Part shown: piece after piece, positions 32,581-44,775 of the stretch
How positions within the stretch are numbered: the stretch's first letter is position 1
Layout: every line of letters starts with the position of its first letter
Source of the DNA: Costus lasius
Taxonomy: Eukaryota; Streptophyta; Magnoliopsida; Zingiberales; Costaceae
Assembly: GCA_027563935.2 (NCBI GenBank)
Contig: CM050453.2
Span: 86,774,665 to 86,838,664, forward strand
Reading direction: 5' to 3'
Length of the DNA stretch: 64,000 nt
Notes under the pieces: model-generated
Databases searched by the model: none
Seen by the model: only the letters and a program-made list of their open reading frames with translations
Told to the model about the DNA's origin: nothing
Translations under genes and position numbers: made by a program

Positions 32581-34317
32581 TGATGCCTTGCATTTTGGTA
32601 GTATTTTCTGATATCATTTTATCTAAAAACAAGGCATATTCTGATGCTTTTTTGTAATATTCAGGCTTATTTACTTGCTTTGTTCAGAATCTTCACTTTT
32701 CCTTGTCTTTATGCAATTTCAGGTAAAATCACTCAATTCTAGAGTTTATTTGAAGATTTTAAAGCCATGGAGTGATTTCTAGTGATGAGACAAGGCTACA
32801 CAAAAAATTTGGGATCAATTAGAGCTTTCTTTGAAAAATATAGCTAGGTGAACCCCGAACCCCACGGGGTTCACCGGTGCTTTTACCAGATGTCCGAAAG
32901 TCTACAGAACACTTCACCGCTTGGTGAACCCCACGAGGTTCACCCGTGATTCTCTCGGAGGAAATTTGCGTAGAAACAGTGTACTTCACTGGCAGGTGAA
33001 TCCCGCGGGGTTCACCAGTGATTTTTACTCGACAGAACTTCACAGCATACTTCACCGCCAGGTGAACCCGGCGGGAAACACCTCTGATTATAACCCAGCA
33101 GCCCGACTTACACGTGATCAAAACTGGGCTGACCGACCTCCACTCAGATTTTCTTTGATTCCGGGCCCAAAAAAAATTAGGAAAATATGAAAAAAAAAAT
33201 ATATGATTTAGAAAGCTAACAGAGAGGCGAATCTTTTGGATATAAAAGTCCTCTTTTTCGTGCCATATTTGGGAAGCAATCAAGGAAAAGGCGAGTTAGG
33301 GCGAGTTGACCGACACCCATTCAGAATTTTGGAGATTTTAACCCTGTTTGATGTCCAAATTTGGCAAGAGAGGACTTTTTGGAAAGATTATTCGAAGGAG
33401 AACACAAAGGATATAAAAGCCCCAATTTTTATGCCCTAAAAGGAGAGCAATCGGTGGACGAACATGAGAGGGCGAGTAGAACAGCGACAAGGGTTTTCCG
33501 TAGAGGATTTTGGGGCGATTTCGGGACGGATCTTCACCAAACTTGGAGGAAACGTTTGCATCATCTTCTCCTATCTCTCCTTAGTCTTTGTTTCTAGATT
33601 TCTTTGTTGATTTGAGAGATCTATGCAGATTTGTATGGCTTTAATAGCATAAACGTTTATTCGGGACTCGGATGAAGCCCTTTGACTTGATCTTCTGTAT
33701 GAATTGAACTTATTTGATATTTTGAGTCTTATCTGAGTAAATTTTATCTAGTTGTGGTTATTTCATAATATTGCCTTGATCAAGTAGTATTGTGTTTTAG
33801 CCGACACGATCCATACCGAGAGGAGGGTCGTGGAGGTGGAACCCCTAGGTAAAACTTGTGAATCCATGACACGAGAGTGCTTGGTTTTCGCTCAAGGGTA
33901 ATATAATTTTCCAAAGAACTCATTGGGTTTATCTAGAACGATCCACCGCGAGAGTAGGAGACCATTCCAGATAAGCAATGGGGTGTACCACTGAGAGGGG
34001 GCATCCTATAACTTAGGGAAGATTCCTTTTGCAAAACGATAAACTCATGTATCAAATAAATTACAGTTCAAATAGATCCGTCAATGTGGTGAATTCTGTA
34101 GTCCTGATATCTCTCAATTAGACACTCTTCATATTTTTTATCGTTGCTTTTCCTATTTTATTTATAGTTGAGTTAGTTTACTTTATTCTTAAAACACCAA
34201 AAAATTGGATTGCTTAGCTTCTAAATATCAGAATAGTTGGTACTTGACCTAGCTCCCCGTGGGATCGACAATCTTTTATATTACTTCGATAACACCGTAC
34301 ATTTGCGGTGCGTATCA
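32581..34317 (+). mobile_element. Solo LTR, family Z
   Basis: It starts TGATGCCTTGCATTTTGG and ends CATTTGCGGTGCGTATCA; 1737 bp. No primer site or internal region follows; the interrupted reading frame resumes directly. The flanks GCCAA and ACCAG share only the central CCA, so the duplication is imperfect. A palindrome array (GGTGAACCCCGCGGGGTTCACC type) is at 32845-33085, a TATA box at 33241-33248, and ACGAGAG/GAGAGG motifs at 33815-34000. Confidence 0.8.
32845..33085 (+). repeat. Palindrome array, ~73-bp period (solo LTR Z)
   Basis: GGTGAACCC motifs begin at about 32848, 32922, 32995 and 33061. Each is paired with GGGTTCACC to make a 20-22-bp inverted repeat. A TATAAAAG box follows about 155 bp downstream. 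Confidence 0.8.
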
Positions 34318-34492
34318 ACCAGCTAGTTCTCCTGAGTTGGAGATTATTTCTAAGAGGCCTGCTGATAGGCCAGAGAGCTGTAATCAAAGGATAGCTAGAC
34401 GGTATGCTAGGAAGCGTACTAGTCGATCTACTTCTACCTAGGGGAGAAGAGGAGCCCCACGTCTATCTCCCGTACCAAAGACCATTGATACA
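34318..34492 (+). pseudogene. Element W: Athila-ORF1-like gene, part 2
   Basis: PASSPELEIISKRPADRPES, a basic run (RRYARKRTSRS) and a stop at 34439-34441 are in the frame of part 1. Element H interrupts at 34493. The stop shows decay beyond the insertions. Confidence 0.65.
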
Positions 34493-35976
34493 TGATAGCG
34501 ATCCACAAGTGCACGGATTTATCGAAGTAATAAAAAGATTATCATTCCCAACGAGGATCAGGTGGTCAAGTATCGATTACACGATTGATCTATATCTAGA
34601 TGATTCAAAGTGTAGTTTTTGTTTTGAAAACTTCTAATGCAAGAAAACAAAAATGTGGTTTTAGGGTTTTGGCTAAAAATCAATTCAGATAAAATCAGGA
34701 CTCAGGGTTTCACCACAATGACGATTATGAATTTAGTAAAAATAAATCTTTGATCAGAAAATTATAGTTTTGAAAGGGATTTTTCATAAGGTACAGATTA
34801 CCTCCTCTCGAAGCGTAATCCGGTATATATTTATATTAATTCCCTACTCTCGTGACAATTAACATAAATATACCCATTAAGTTCTATGAAAAACCATGGT
34901 AATCCTTCAAATGAATCCAACTACTCTCGTGATTGGATTCGTAGGTTTGAAAAGAATAGATCTGACATTGTGATTCACCTCTCGGTCCTTCTCACAATGT
35001 CTAAGACGTAAAATTACATGGCCAAGGTAAATTACGGAATAAACACAATTCTAATCAAATCAAATCTATAAAATTCATGTAAAAGATTTAAAACAATATA
35101 TTCAATCCATAAATCGTCAACGGGCTATTCCCCAAATCCCAAAAATATGGTTTACACGTTCATGTTCAAAACAAATAGCATGTTCATTGATGAAAATCGC
35201 ATGGAAACTCAATAAAAATACAAGAAATCGCTAGACAAGATACTAGAATGGCTTCCCTTCAATCTGGAGACGAAGATCAACCCTCTAATTCTTCCTTTGT
35301 GTGGCTTTCCTATTCGTTTTCTGCCCTAGAATCGATTCTCATCGTTGCCGCCGCCTCCCTTTGTTTTCATGTGTCGAAGCCCCCCGAAACCCTTCCAAAA
35401 CCCCTCCTTTTATAGTCTAATCAGTATAGAACCCATGTGGGAAGGTTTTTGGAGAGTTTGGTTCAATTCCGGTTTAATTTGGAGTCGAATCAAGTGAAAA
35501 ACCGAAAGGGTGGACGTTTTCAAGGCCCGTAACCTGTTCACGGCCGAGGCCGTAAATCCTTCTGTGTGTACCGCACTTAAGTCACATAAATATTCACGGC
35601 CCGTGATGGATTCACAGCTTCACCCGTGAAAGTTTCTGTGTACTTCTTTACTTAGCCATTTTATGCCCGTTCGAACACCAGAATTACGGCCGGCCACATA
35701 ATTATGGCCAAGGCCGTGAATGTTGATTTCTTCACCGTTTTCGCTCCAAATTTGACGTGTAAGCTTGTGATCTCCTCGGGAATCATGCTTTGGCTTCAAA
35801 ACTCTCGAAATCCATCATTTTTGTGCCATTTTACCTACATTTTCATAAAAACCAAGAAAAGTGAAGATTCTATGCAAAGTGAAGTAAAAACACTAAAATT
35901 TGCATAAAATCATTCAATTAAGCCCAAAATATGATCTAAAATATAAGCAAAAACATGGTGTAAATGCAACGCATCA
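34493..35976 (-). mobile_element. Element H: 3' LTR
   Basis: On the plus strand it starts TGATAGCGATCCACAAGTG and ends AATGCAACGCATCA. The palindrome array TTCACGGCC...CCGTGAA is at 35530-35720, with units near 35539, 35612 and 35686. The inverted TATA box (CCTTTTATAG) is at 35406-35415. ACTCTCGTGA motifs recur at 34848 and 34923. Confidence 0.92.
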
Positions 35977-37496
35977 AAATACCCTAGACTTAAAATTTTG
36001 CTTGTCCTCAAGCAATACTGTGATATGTATAAAGAATGTAATGATAAGGAACTCTCATTTGTTTTTTCCCCTAATAATATCCTTAGCCCATAGATTAAGT
36101 AATCAATCTTTCAAACTCAAGTAATTCAAGAAAAATCATAAGAAATAAACTCTCAAGAGGGTACAATCCAAGAAAGATAAAATTCACAATTCATGTCATA
36201 ATATTCATTCTTCACACACTAGATATCACATACTTTCAACTTAATAAGAGATAAGAGATTTTTAAATCGTTGTTGGTGATGTTAAAGATAAGAGATTTTT
36301 AATGCAATTTGGTCTTTAAACGGTTATATGCCCTTTCCTGTTAGCATCATAATATTGTTTAAAGCATACCACAAAGCAGTATAATTTAACTCGTAGTCTC
36401 AATCATGAAAGTCAGCGGAGTTGTCCACTTGACCTACAGCTTTCTCTTTTTCTCCATTTTTATTCTCTTCCTTTTTTTTCTTTTTTTTTTCTGGAGAAAG
36501 TCGGTCAGTGGCATGGTATTTAAATCGTTGTTGATCTTTCTGCAAGAGGGTTAAATATTTGATTTAAAAATTCTCCCTTTGTTACTGTATCACAACAGAT
36601 TTAAAGTATACCAAACGATGGTATAATATAACTCATGACTTAAGATTTCTCAACTAGAGGAGTTGGAGCAAATATCAGTTAAATAAGCATCACCAAATTC
36701 AATTCATAAAAATTTTCCATCAAGCATAAATAGATAAATTAAATTTCAAGTAACAAGATACCATGCACGTGTCGTATGAACATATAACAATTCACATATG
36801 CATTTTATCAATACCAGAATTGAATTTGCTCAACAATTTAAGTCCACATGAAATTTTAAAAATTCCCTAAGTCATCAAATCAATCACTCAAAATGTTTCC
36901 AAAGTCTAAAATCAAGGATAAAACAAATTTGATAATTCCTTAACAATCATAAACATTCAAAATTCATATCTATAAAGCTTTTGATGGAAAAAGCAAATCA
37001 TGAAGGACACCCTAGACTTAAATTGTTGCATATGCATAAACTCTTAATCAATGAATCATAGATTTCAGAAAAAATGTTGCAAGAGTTCCCTTCATAATGT
37101 GGGCAAAAACCTATTCAGTTATATCAAAAGATGGAAACATGAACCAGAAAGATCTAGAAACTATATCACATTAAAGATATATCACATTTTACAATGTAAA
37201 CAAGTTTCAAACATTAAATATCGTCTTGTTTCACTATCAAAATCATATTTACAATACTCACAAAAAAAATGTCATTATCATGGTCGGTACATGATTCATG
37301 GCTGCGTCCGCGAACACCTTGTTGATCACTTTTCTTTATGTAAAAATTCTCTAAAAATTTCCTGCAAATAAAACAATTTATTAAAAGATTTTTCATTAAT
37401 AAAAATTCATCAATACATGCTGCAAAAATTCCTAAAAATTTAAAGAAAATCAAAAAACAAAAACTAAGAATGCAAAAATTAATAAAATTCAAAAAC
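35977..37496 (-). other. Element H: 3' non-coding region
   Basis: Next to the LTR is the hairpin TTTGCTTGTCCTCAAGCAA (about 35998-36016). A duplicated hairpin segment follows (TATACCAAACGATGGTATA at about 36607; CATACCACAAAGCAGTATA at about 36364). The equivalent in W lies at 44160-44480. No coding is seen; the small frames are AT-rich shadows. Confidence 0.75.
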
Positions 37497-37546
37497 ATTG
37501 GGCTGCCTCCCAAAAGCGCTTGTTTAAGGTCATTAGCTTGACCACA
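37497..37546 (-). promoter_or_regulatory. Conserved stem-loop of H
   Basis: Minus-strand GCTAATGACCTTAAACAAGC then GCTTTTGGGAGGCAGCCCAA, directly after the stop of the acidic frame; same block as in W, F and G. Confidence 0.65.
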
Positions 37547-37554
37547 GTTTCGTG

Positions 37555-38292
37555 TCATGGTGGAATTGGTGAATCTGTGCCATAGTAGAGAGCATATAAT
37601 CTTTTGTTTTTTCTTCGTCTCAAGAGTGTGTCCACCAAAATATATTTCCAGTTAAACAGGTGCATCAATGTTGCAGTGTCCAGTACATGCATACAAAAAC
37701 AAGAGTTAAAATCATGCAAAGAATAATTAATAATTTTCCTATATTTATCCAAGAGTAAAATCGTGCATTCTTCCTTTAGATTTACATTAGCAACTAGAAG
37801 AAGATTAGAATTAAAATCAAAAAATTCAAGCCTTGGATTGATCAAGAAGTTTTCAAATTTTATTTTGGGTTTTTCATTTACCTCAATGCCAATGTGATCA
37901 AGAATCTCATGTGTTATTTGGGTACCTATGGTAGCATTCGAGTCAAACAATAGTTCATCTACCTTATCAACATTATCCTCTTCACCATCTATAATGCAAA
38001 TCCCTAATGATTTTTCCTGGAGAAAAGGGATTGATGGTTCACATGGTGGTGGCGGTGTAATATGCTCAGGATCCTCTTCCTTATCTTTTTCCTCAATTTC
38101 TTTCTCTTCAATGGTGGTGGTGTAATACGAAAATGAAGGGACATATTCCATCCTAACACTATCAAATTCATCCCCATCAATTTGGTTATTTCTTATTTGT
38201 GGCTCCTCAAATTCTTCATCTTTTTTCTCATAAGACTTCAAAAATTTAAATTTTTCTTCAAATGTGTCCCAAGTATTTGTGTTGCAAGACAC
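37555..38292 (-). CDS. Element H: acidic protein with conserved C-terminus
   Basis: This is a 245-residue open frame, possibly the 3' part of a longer gag-like gene that starts near 38950 (MFNQCQRSGQTYVPP). It is very rich in Glu and Asp (KKDEEFEEPQ, EEKEIEEKDKEEDPEH). The end carries a conserved block: LLLDKYRKIINYSL, FNWKYILVDTLLRRRK, NKRLYALYYGTDSPIPP. Element G has the same block (LLFGKYRKIIEYPL ... KKLYAIYYGIDPPASP) although its LTR family differs. No catalytic motif is visible. I do not recognise the family. Whether it is translated is unknown. Confidence 0.6.
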   Translation of the reverse strand: MSCNTNTWDTFEEKFKFLKSYEKKDEEFEEPQIRNNQIDGDEFDSVRMEYVPSFSYYTTTIEEKEIEEKDKEEDPEHITPPPPCEPSIPFLQEKSLGICIIDGEEDNVDKVDELLFDSNATIGTQITHEILDHIGIEVNEKPKIKFENFLINPRLEFFDFNSNLLLVANVNLKEECTILLLDKYRKIINYSLHDFNSCFCMHVLDTATLMHLFNWKYILVDTLLRRRKNKRLYALYYGTDSPIPP

Positions 38293-38950
38293 TTCATTAT
38301 GTGAGAGGGGACTAGATGGCTAGTAAAGTGCAAAGGAAGGTAAATCACAATCATCAAAATTTTCAAAATCATCAAAATTTGAAGAAGGTAAATCATAATC
38401 AGGAGTTATGACTAATGATTGATCCAACTCTACAAAATTCTCAGATTTATCCTGGATTTCTTTCTCTATATCATTTTTATCAGTGCCAAAAACATACTAT
38501 GAATTTTCTTATTTTGTTTTTCCATAGCAGCTAGAGTCTTTTCAAAAATGGCTTTTTGCAGCTGTATATTTTGTTTCAACTCATTTTGTTTTTCCAAAGC
38601 AGCTATATATTTTTCAAGCAAGACTACTAAGTTGGATTCTTCAGGTTCACTAAAGTCTGATTGAGGAATAAAGGTTGGGTCATTCTGATAAAAATAATTT
38701 TCATGGTTCTCCCAACATGGGTTATCGGTACTAAGGCATAAGTTAAAGCATGGAGGAATCCCTAATTGACATTCAGTAAAAGTATGTTGAGAAAAATAAC
38801 AGAATATTGCAATCTTAAATATTCAGTGTGATGAGAAAAAAGAATTTACCCTTGCTACAAGTGATTTTAATGAATTTGTACCATATTCTCTTGTCTGCAT
38901 CGCCGGTGGCACATACGTCTGACCTGACCGTTGACATTGGTTAAACATTA
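38293..38950 (-). pseudogene. Element H: gag-like 5' part
   Basis: The minus-strand pieces MFNQCQRSGQTYVPPAMQTR, HTFTECQLGIPPC, PCWENHENYFYQND and LEKYIAALEKQNELKQ match element G in layout: a short N-terminal, a Cys/His cluster, an aromatic segment, then a Gln/Lys-rich coiled stretch. Stops interrupt it. It is probably the 5' part of the same gene as 37555-38292. Confidence 0.6.
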
Positions 38951-39267
38951 TTTTTTAGTTTAAGCAATAAAATTCAAAAATACAAAATGTAAAACAGGAG
39001 ATGCAAAATAAAGTGTAAAATATCTAGTCTAATGATTTTTGAGTTCTCCTGATCATACAACGTGTTAATCCAAAAAGAGGAAAATAAAGTAAACTAAATA
39101 TATAAAAAATGTGAAAAATAAAATAAAACAAGAAAAAAAATGAAAACAAAAACAAACAAATAAATAAAAAAACAAAAACAAAAACAAAAATAAAACAAAA
39201 ATAAATAAATAATAAAAAAATGTTTAGTCTATAAATCTCATTATTAAATCAATATTGACTGGCCTAA
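38951..39267 (-). other. Element H: A-rich leader
   Basis: The leader between primer site and gag-like start is mostly A on the plus strand (AAAACAAAAACAAAAAT style repeats at 39100-39220). No gene is present. Confidence 0.7.
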
Positions 39268-39285
39268 TCCTCGGCAATGGCGCCA
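39268..39285 (-). promoter_or_regulatory. tRNA-Asp primer binding site of H
   Basis: Minus strand TGGCGCCATTGCCGAGGA, six bases after the LTR end, is close to the Athila tRNA-Asp primer site. Confidence 0.85.
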
Positions 39286-39291
39286 AAAACT

Positions 39292-40760
39292 TGATAGCGA
39301 TCCGCAAGTGCACGGATTTATCGAAGTAATAAAAAGATTATCGTTCCCAACGAGGATCAGGTAGTCAAGTACCGATTACATGATTGATCTATATCTACAC
39401 GATTCAAAGTGTAGTTTTTATTTTGAAAACTTCTAATGCAAGAAAACAAAAAGGTGGTTTTAGGGTTTTGGCTAAAAATCAATTCAGATAAAATCAGGAC
39501 TCGGGGTTTCACCACAATGACGATTATGAATTTAGTAAAAATAAATCTTTGATCAGAAAATTATAGTTTTGAAAGGGATTTTTCCTAAGGTATAGATTAC
39601 CTCCTCTCGAAACGTAATCCGATATCTATTTATATTAATTCCCTACTCTCGTGACAATTAACATAAATAGAGCCATTAAGTTCTATGAAAAACCATGGTA
39701 ATCCTTCAAACGAATCCAAACTACTCTCGTGATTGGATTCGTAGGTTTGAAAAGAATAGATCTGACGTTGCGATTCACCTCTCGGTCCTTCTCGCAACGT
39801 CTAAGACGTAAAATTACGTGGCCAAGGTAAATTACAGAATAAACACAATTCTAATCAAATCAAATCTATAAAATTCATGTAAAAGATTTAAAACAATATA
39901 TTTAATCCATAAATCATCAACAGGCTATTCCCCAAATCCCAAAAATATGGTTTACACGTTCATGTTCATAACAAATAGCATGTTCATTGATGAAAATCGC
40001 ATGGAAACTCAATAAAAATACAAGAAATCGCTAGACAAGATACTAGAAAGGCTTCCCTTCAATCTGGAGACAAAGATCAACCATCTAATTCTTCATTTGT
40101 GTGGCTTTCCTGTTCGTTTTCTGCCCTAGAATTGATTCTTGCCATCGCCGCCGCCTCCCTTTGTTTTCGTGTGTTGAAGCCCCCTGAAACCCTTCCAAAA
40201 CCCCTCCTTTTATAGTCTAATTAGTATAGAACCTATGTGGGAGGGTTTCGGGAGAGTTTGGTTCAATTCCGATTTAATTTGGAGTCGAATCAAGTGAAAA
40301 ACTGAAAGGGAGGTAATCTGTTCATGGCCGAGGCCGTAAATCCTTCTGTGTGTACAGCACTTAAGTCACAGAAATATTCACGGCCCATGATGGATTCACA
40401 GCTTCACCCGTGAGAGTTTCTGTGGACTTCTTTACTTAGCCATTTTACGCTCGTTCGAACACCAGAATTAAGTCCGACCACATAATTACGGCTAAGGCCG
40501 TGAATGTTGATTTCTTCACCGTTTTTGCTCCAAATTTGACGTGTAAGCTCGTGATCTCCTCGGGAATCATGCTTTGGATTCAAAACTCTCAAAATCCATC
40601 ATTTTTATGCCATTTTACCTATATTTTCATAAAAACCAAGAAAAGTGAAGATTCTGTGCAAAGTGAAGTAAAAACACTAAAATTTGCATAAAATCATTCA
40701 ATTAAGCCCAAAATATGATCTAAAATATAGGCAAAAATATGGTGTAAATGCAACACATCA
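39292..40760 (-). mobile_element. Element H: 5' LTR
   Basis: It starts TGATAGCGATCCGCAAGTG and ends AATGCAACACATCA. It is nearly identical to 34493-35976, with scattered single changes and a short missing stretch near 40308. Palindrome units lie at about 40320-40505 and the inverted TATA box (CCTTTTATAG) at 40206-40215. Confidence 0.93.
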
Positions 40761-42302
40761 ATACACTAGTGGCACCCCTATAGCCAGCTCCCGTTACAAT
40801 TGAGATGGAGCATGCCAACAAGCAGCATACCACTTCTGCTCCTATGGATGTGGAGGAGGCTACCACATCTGAGCCTCCTTCCGACTTACCAGAGTTTGCT
40901 GTCCACACTAATTTGGAGTTCATGGATCTTGAGGACGTTGTTCCTGATTCAGTCCAGACTCCAGAGATTCTCTCTCCGTCCTCAGCTCAGGGCGACTTAC
41001 CAGTCCCTGACGATGCTACACCAGAGTTACTAGATGATGTGGAGGGATCTCTTAGGATTTTCATAGATCTACCAGAGGTTTCCATGGATATTCCTAATCT
41101 ACCATCATCACCATCAGTTGCACCAGAGCCATCTAAGGCTCTAGAGGCAGCACCTCCAGCACTTGAGGTACCACATATTCCTAAGGTGCCTATCCCAGCT
41201 TCAGAACCCTCTGCCCACTCACTGGAGATTGAGTTACCATCACCTGTGCCATCTCCAGAGTAGTCACTAGCTGCATCACCAGAGCCGTCTCCTCTAGTAC
41301 CAGAGCCTGTTATAGTTGAGAGGAGACAAGCATGATCTCCACTTCCTTTCCTTGTTCCCTATCCACGACAAATCAGATATAGGAGTAGGGATCAGGAGAG
41401 GAGGCAGCTCGAGGAGTCCTTAGCACCCGATATTGAGATTATCATACTCTTCAGACCCTAGGATTGTTCGATGACATCCAGTGGATGTTCTCAAACATAG
41501 GGTGGTAGGATTTTTACTAGTAGAGACATCCCACCTATGTTCAGCTTACCCTGGAGTTTTTCAGCTCGGTTCAGATCACCCTGCATAATTATGATGACAG
41601 AGATCTAGGGCGTATGGCCTTCCAGATGGGGAAATGGGATCATGTTCTTACTTTGGCCCAGATAGGTCATAATTTTGGGTTCCCCATGGACGGTATTCGA
41701 CATCATCCCCATGAGTACACCAACCAGACTTTCTGGCAGTAGATATCTAGAGAGATAGGATTTGAAACGAGGACCTCTAGAGCTACTCGTCTATCTAACC
41801 CAGCACTCAGATATATACACCGGGTTTTGGCACATACTATTTTTGGGCGAACGGAAAGCAATGAGATTGTCAGAGCTTCAAAGCTATTCTTTCTATGGAC
41901 CATGCTGACTAGATTTCATGCTAGCACCCCGTTCTACCTTGTGAAGCAGATTCATAAGGTGGCTATGGCACGGAAGGGAGTTCTTGTGATGGGTGGTCTG
42001 ATTACCACCATTGCCCTTGCCCTTAGTATTCACACTTTGGGGTTGAACGAGGCTAAGGCCAATCTGAGATTAGACATGGATGCCTGCATAGCTATTAAGA
42101 TGATTATAAGGATTGGGAGCTCGTATCAGCTTATGTTCAGACATACGGATGCTAGCATGAGGCTGCCGAACATGAGTCGTACTACGGTTTGTGTTCAGTA
42201 GAACTGGATCATGGATCCCACACGAGGTGGGGGAGGTCCTAGAGAGGCAGCCTCACCTCCATCATCACTACCGAGGATTTCTATGCCTATTCCTCTAGTT
42301 GA
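40761..42302 (+). pseudogene. Element W: Athila-ORF1-like gene, part 3 (conserved domain)
   Basis: Here the gene continues after element H. A Pro/Ser/Glu-rich linker (frame 40805-41263) is followed by broken frames with LTLEFFSSVQITLHNYDD. Then the conserved core appears in 41760-42201: RYIHRVLAHTIFGRTES, KLFFLWTMLTRFHASTPFYL, RKGVLVMGGLITT, LDMDACIAIKMI. The core matches element F (53095-53400). It resembles the Athila ORF1/putative plant transposon protein families, whose role is unknown. At least four stops are present. Confidence 0.75.
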
Positions 42303-42874
42303 GCCATCCATAGGGTTGTGCAAAAAAACCGCCGAACCGTTGAACCGCGGTTAACCGACCGAACCGAACCGATTTGGCAGTTAACCGAACTGACAGTTCT
42401 TTGATCGATCGATTTTTTTTAGGTATAATGGTTCATAGTTCGGTTACGATTCGGGGCTTGGCTGAACCGCGGTTAATCGAACCGAACCATTTATATAATA
42501 TTTATATATATAATATTTATTTTTATATATAAATAAATATTTTATACAAAAATCAAAGTGGTTAACCGTCGATACCAACGATTAACCACCGAAAACTAAC
42601 AGTTAACTGTCGTAAACCAACAGTTAATTGAGAATATTTATATTTATTTATCTTAAATTAATTTATAATTTTAAATATTTTTTTATATATAAAGAATACG
42701 GTTAACCATCGGTTTTCGATTAACCGTACCGAAAAATCGGTTAACCGTTGACCGATTAACCGGGTCAACGGTTCGGGAACGGTTTTCAGTTTCCCTGAAC
42801 CGATCGGTTCGGTTCGGGACAAAAAATTGATACACGGTTCGGTTAACTAAACCGTGCACACCCCTAGCCATCCA
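42303..42874. mobile_element. hAT-type MITE with 8-bp TSD
   Basis: The element spans 42311-42866 (556 bp). Its ends are TAGGGTTGTGCA and the inverse of TAGGGGTGTGCA (11 of 12 match). It is flanked by identical GCCATCCA (42303-42310 and 42867-42874). AACCG/CGGTT runs fill both ends and AT-rich DNA the centre. No transposase frame is present. The 8-bp duplication and end sequence point to the hAT superfamily. It interrupts the tail of the W ORF1-like gene. Confidence 0.9.
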
Positions 42875-43140
42875 TCGCTATTGGACCATCTTCATCAGTT
42901 GGTCCATCTACATAAGCGTCATCAGATCCTTCCTTGCAGTAGATCCGAGCTGAGCAGCAGAAGATGTGCGATGATATATCGCGTTTGGAGCACGGATAGA
43001 TGAGAGGACACTTGAGTCTCTACATGCGATTGAGGATTTTTTATGGCGACGTCTCCCTGGATTATCGACATAGCCTACTGGAGACGAGGAGGAGGAGGAG
43101 GACTCTGAGGGCACAGAGACAGATTGATGAGTTTTGTAAG
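42875..43140 (+). pseudogene. Element W: end of the ORF1-like gene
   Basis: Coding-like text continues after the MITE (IGPSSSVGPST then stop) and fades. A later piece around 42930-43130 with Arg/Glu-rich triplets (GAGGAGGAGGAGG) could be its coiled C-terminal end, as in F (53700-53849). It is too degraded to be certain. Confidence 0.45.
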
Positions 43141-44775
43141 TATTTCTACTATTCTATTTGTTTTTATTCTTAGATTATTATTGTTCATTATTCTCTAGAG
43201 ATATCTTATATGCATTCTTCCTCTTCAGCAAGATTTGATAGAGTTGGTGTTGATGCAGCGCACACATGTCCTTTTATGTTTTATTTGTGTGTGTGCATTG
43301 TATTTTATCATACTATGATGTGATACTGGATTTATACATGTGATTTGATACTCGAATTGGTATTGTATATATACATGATGGTATTAGAACTTTAGGTGCG
43401 GTACATAATCAGATTGTCATGGTATTGTATATGACTGATGCTTACCTTGTATCTGTGATGGTCCGTGATGATTTGTGATGCTCTGATGATAGTTTTAATT
43501 GATTTTTAGTTGATTTTGGTATTGAATTTGATATTGAAATGAATTGTGTTTTTGAAATGGTAAATGTGATTTAGTTGATGAAACATGATGGTATTTGATG
43601 TTTGAAACTTGTTTACTATGTAAAATGTGAATATCTATGATGTAATACGATTTCCATCTAAGTCACGTTTACATGAATTGATATAATTGCACAAGGTTTC
43701 GCCCATATTTTAAAGGGAACTCTTGCAAAAATTTTCTAAAATATATCATAACTTGATTTAATATTTATGTATATGCAACAATTTAAGTCTAGGGTGTTCC
43801 CATATATTTTGCTTTTCTCCAAGTTTTATCGGTATGTATTTTGAATGTTTATGATTGTTAAGGATAATCAAATTTGTTTTATCTTTAATTCTGAACTTAG
43901 GAAACATTTTGAGTATTTCATTTGATGACTTAGTGAATTTCTGAAATTTTATGTGGACTTAAATTGTTGAGTAAATTCAATTCTGGTATTGATAAAATAC
44001 ATATATGAATTGTTATATGTTCATGCGACATGTGCATAGTATTTTTATACTTGAGGTTTAATTTATCTATCTTTGCTTGATGGAAAATTTTTATAAATAG
44101 AAAATTTCATGATATTTCTTTAGATTGAGATTTGCTCCAACTCCTCTAGTTGAGTAATATGAGGTCATGAGTTATATTATACTATGAGTGGTATACTTTA
44201 AGTCTGTTGCGATCAAGTAACATAGGGAAGATTTTAAAAATAAATGTTTATCCCTCTTGCAGAAAGATCGATAATGAATTAAATACCATGCCACTGGCCA
44301 GCTTTATTAAAAGAGAGAGAGAGAGAGAGAGCTGTAGGTTAAGTGGACAACTTCGCTGATCTTATGATTAAGACTACGAGTTAAATTATACTACTTTGTA
44401 GTATACTTTAAACAATATTATGATGCTAATAGGAAAGGGCATATAACCGTTTAAAGACCAAATTGCTCTAAAAATCTCTTATCTTTCACATCACCGAGAT
44501 TCTTGAAATAAATTTTTGTCTATTGAGTAATGTGGATTTATTCAGTTTAGAGTATTTGATACTTAGTGTGTGAAGCATGAATGTTATGACATGAATTATG
44601 AATTTTATCTTTCTTGGATTGTAAACTCTTAGGCATTTATCTCTAATTTGATTTTTCTTAAATTACTTGAGTTCTAAAAGATCGATTGCTTGAATTGTGG
44701 AATAAAGATACTATTAAGGAGAGAACAAAAGAGTGTTCCATATCTTTACATTCTCCATACAAAAGATCAATTGCT
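43141..44775 (+). other. Element W: 3' non-coding region
   Basis: AT-rich, without coding. It holds two related hairpins: TATACTATGAGTGGTATA (about 44179) and the perfect stem TATACTACTTTGTAGTATA (about 44388). A (GA) run lies at 44311-44331. A purine/AT-rich stretch precedes the 3' LTR at 44776. The counterpart in H is 35977-37496 on the other strand. Confidence 0.7.
44311..44331 (+). repeat. (GA)10 microsatellite
   Basis: Uninterrupted AG dinucleotides in the W 3' non-coding region. Confidence 0.85.

Larger units (their letters stand above)
34493..40760 (-). mobile_element. Element H: complete non-autonomous Athila-like element, TSD ATACA
   Basis: 3' LTR 34493-35976, 5' LTR 39292-40760, primer site 39268-39285. 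The flanks are identical: ATACA at 34488-34492 and at 40761-40765. The two LTRs are nearly identical by eye over about 1.47 kb, so it is young compared with its host W. The interior has a gag-like region and an acidic frame but no RT, RNase H or integrase. Its LTRs belong to the same family as those of W. Confidence 0.95.

Noticed and set aside
32576..34322. Perfect TSD for solo LTR Z
   Set aside because: The flanks GCCAA and ACCAG share only CCA; the insertion is supported by resumption of the interrupted frame, but the duplication is not exact.
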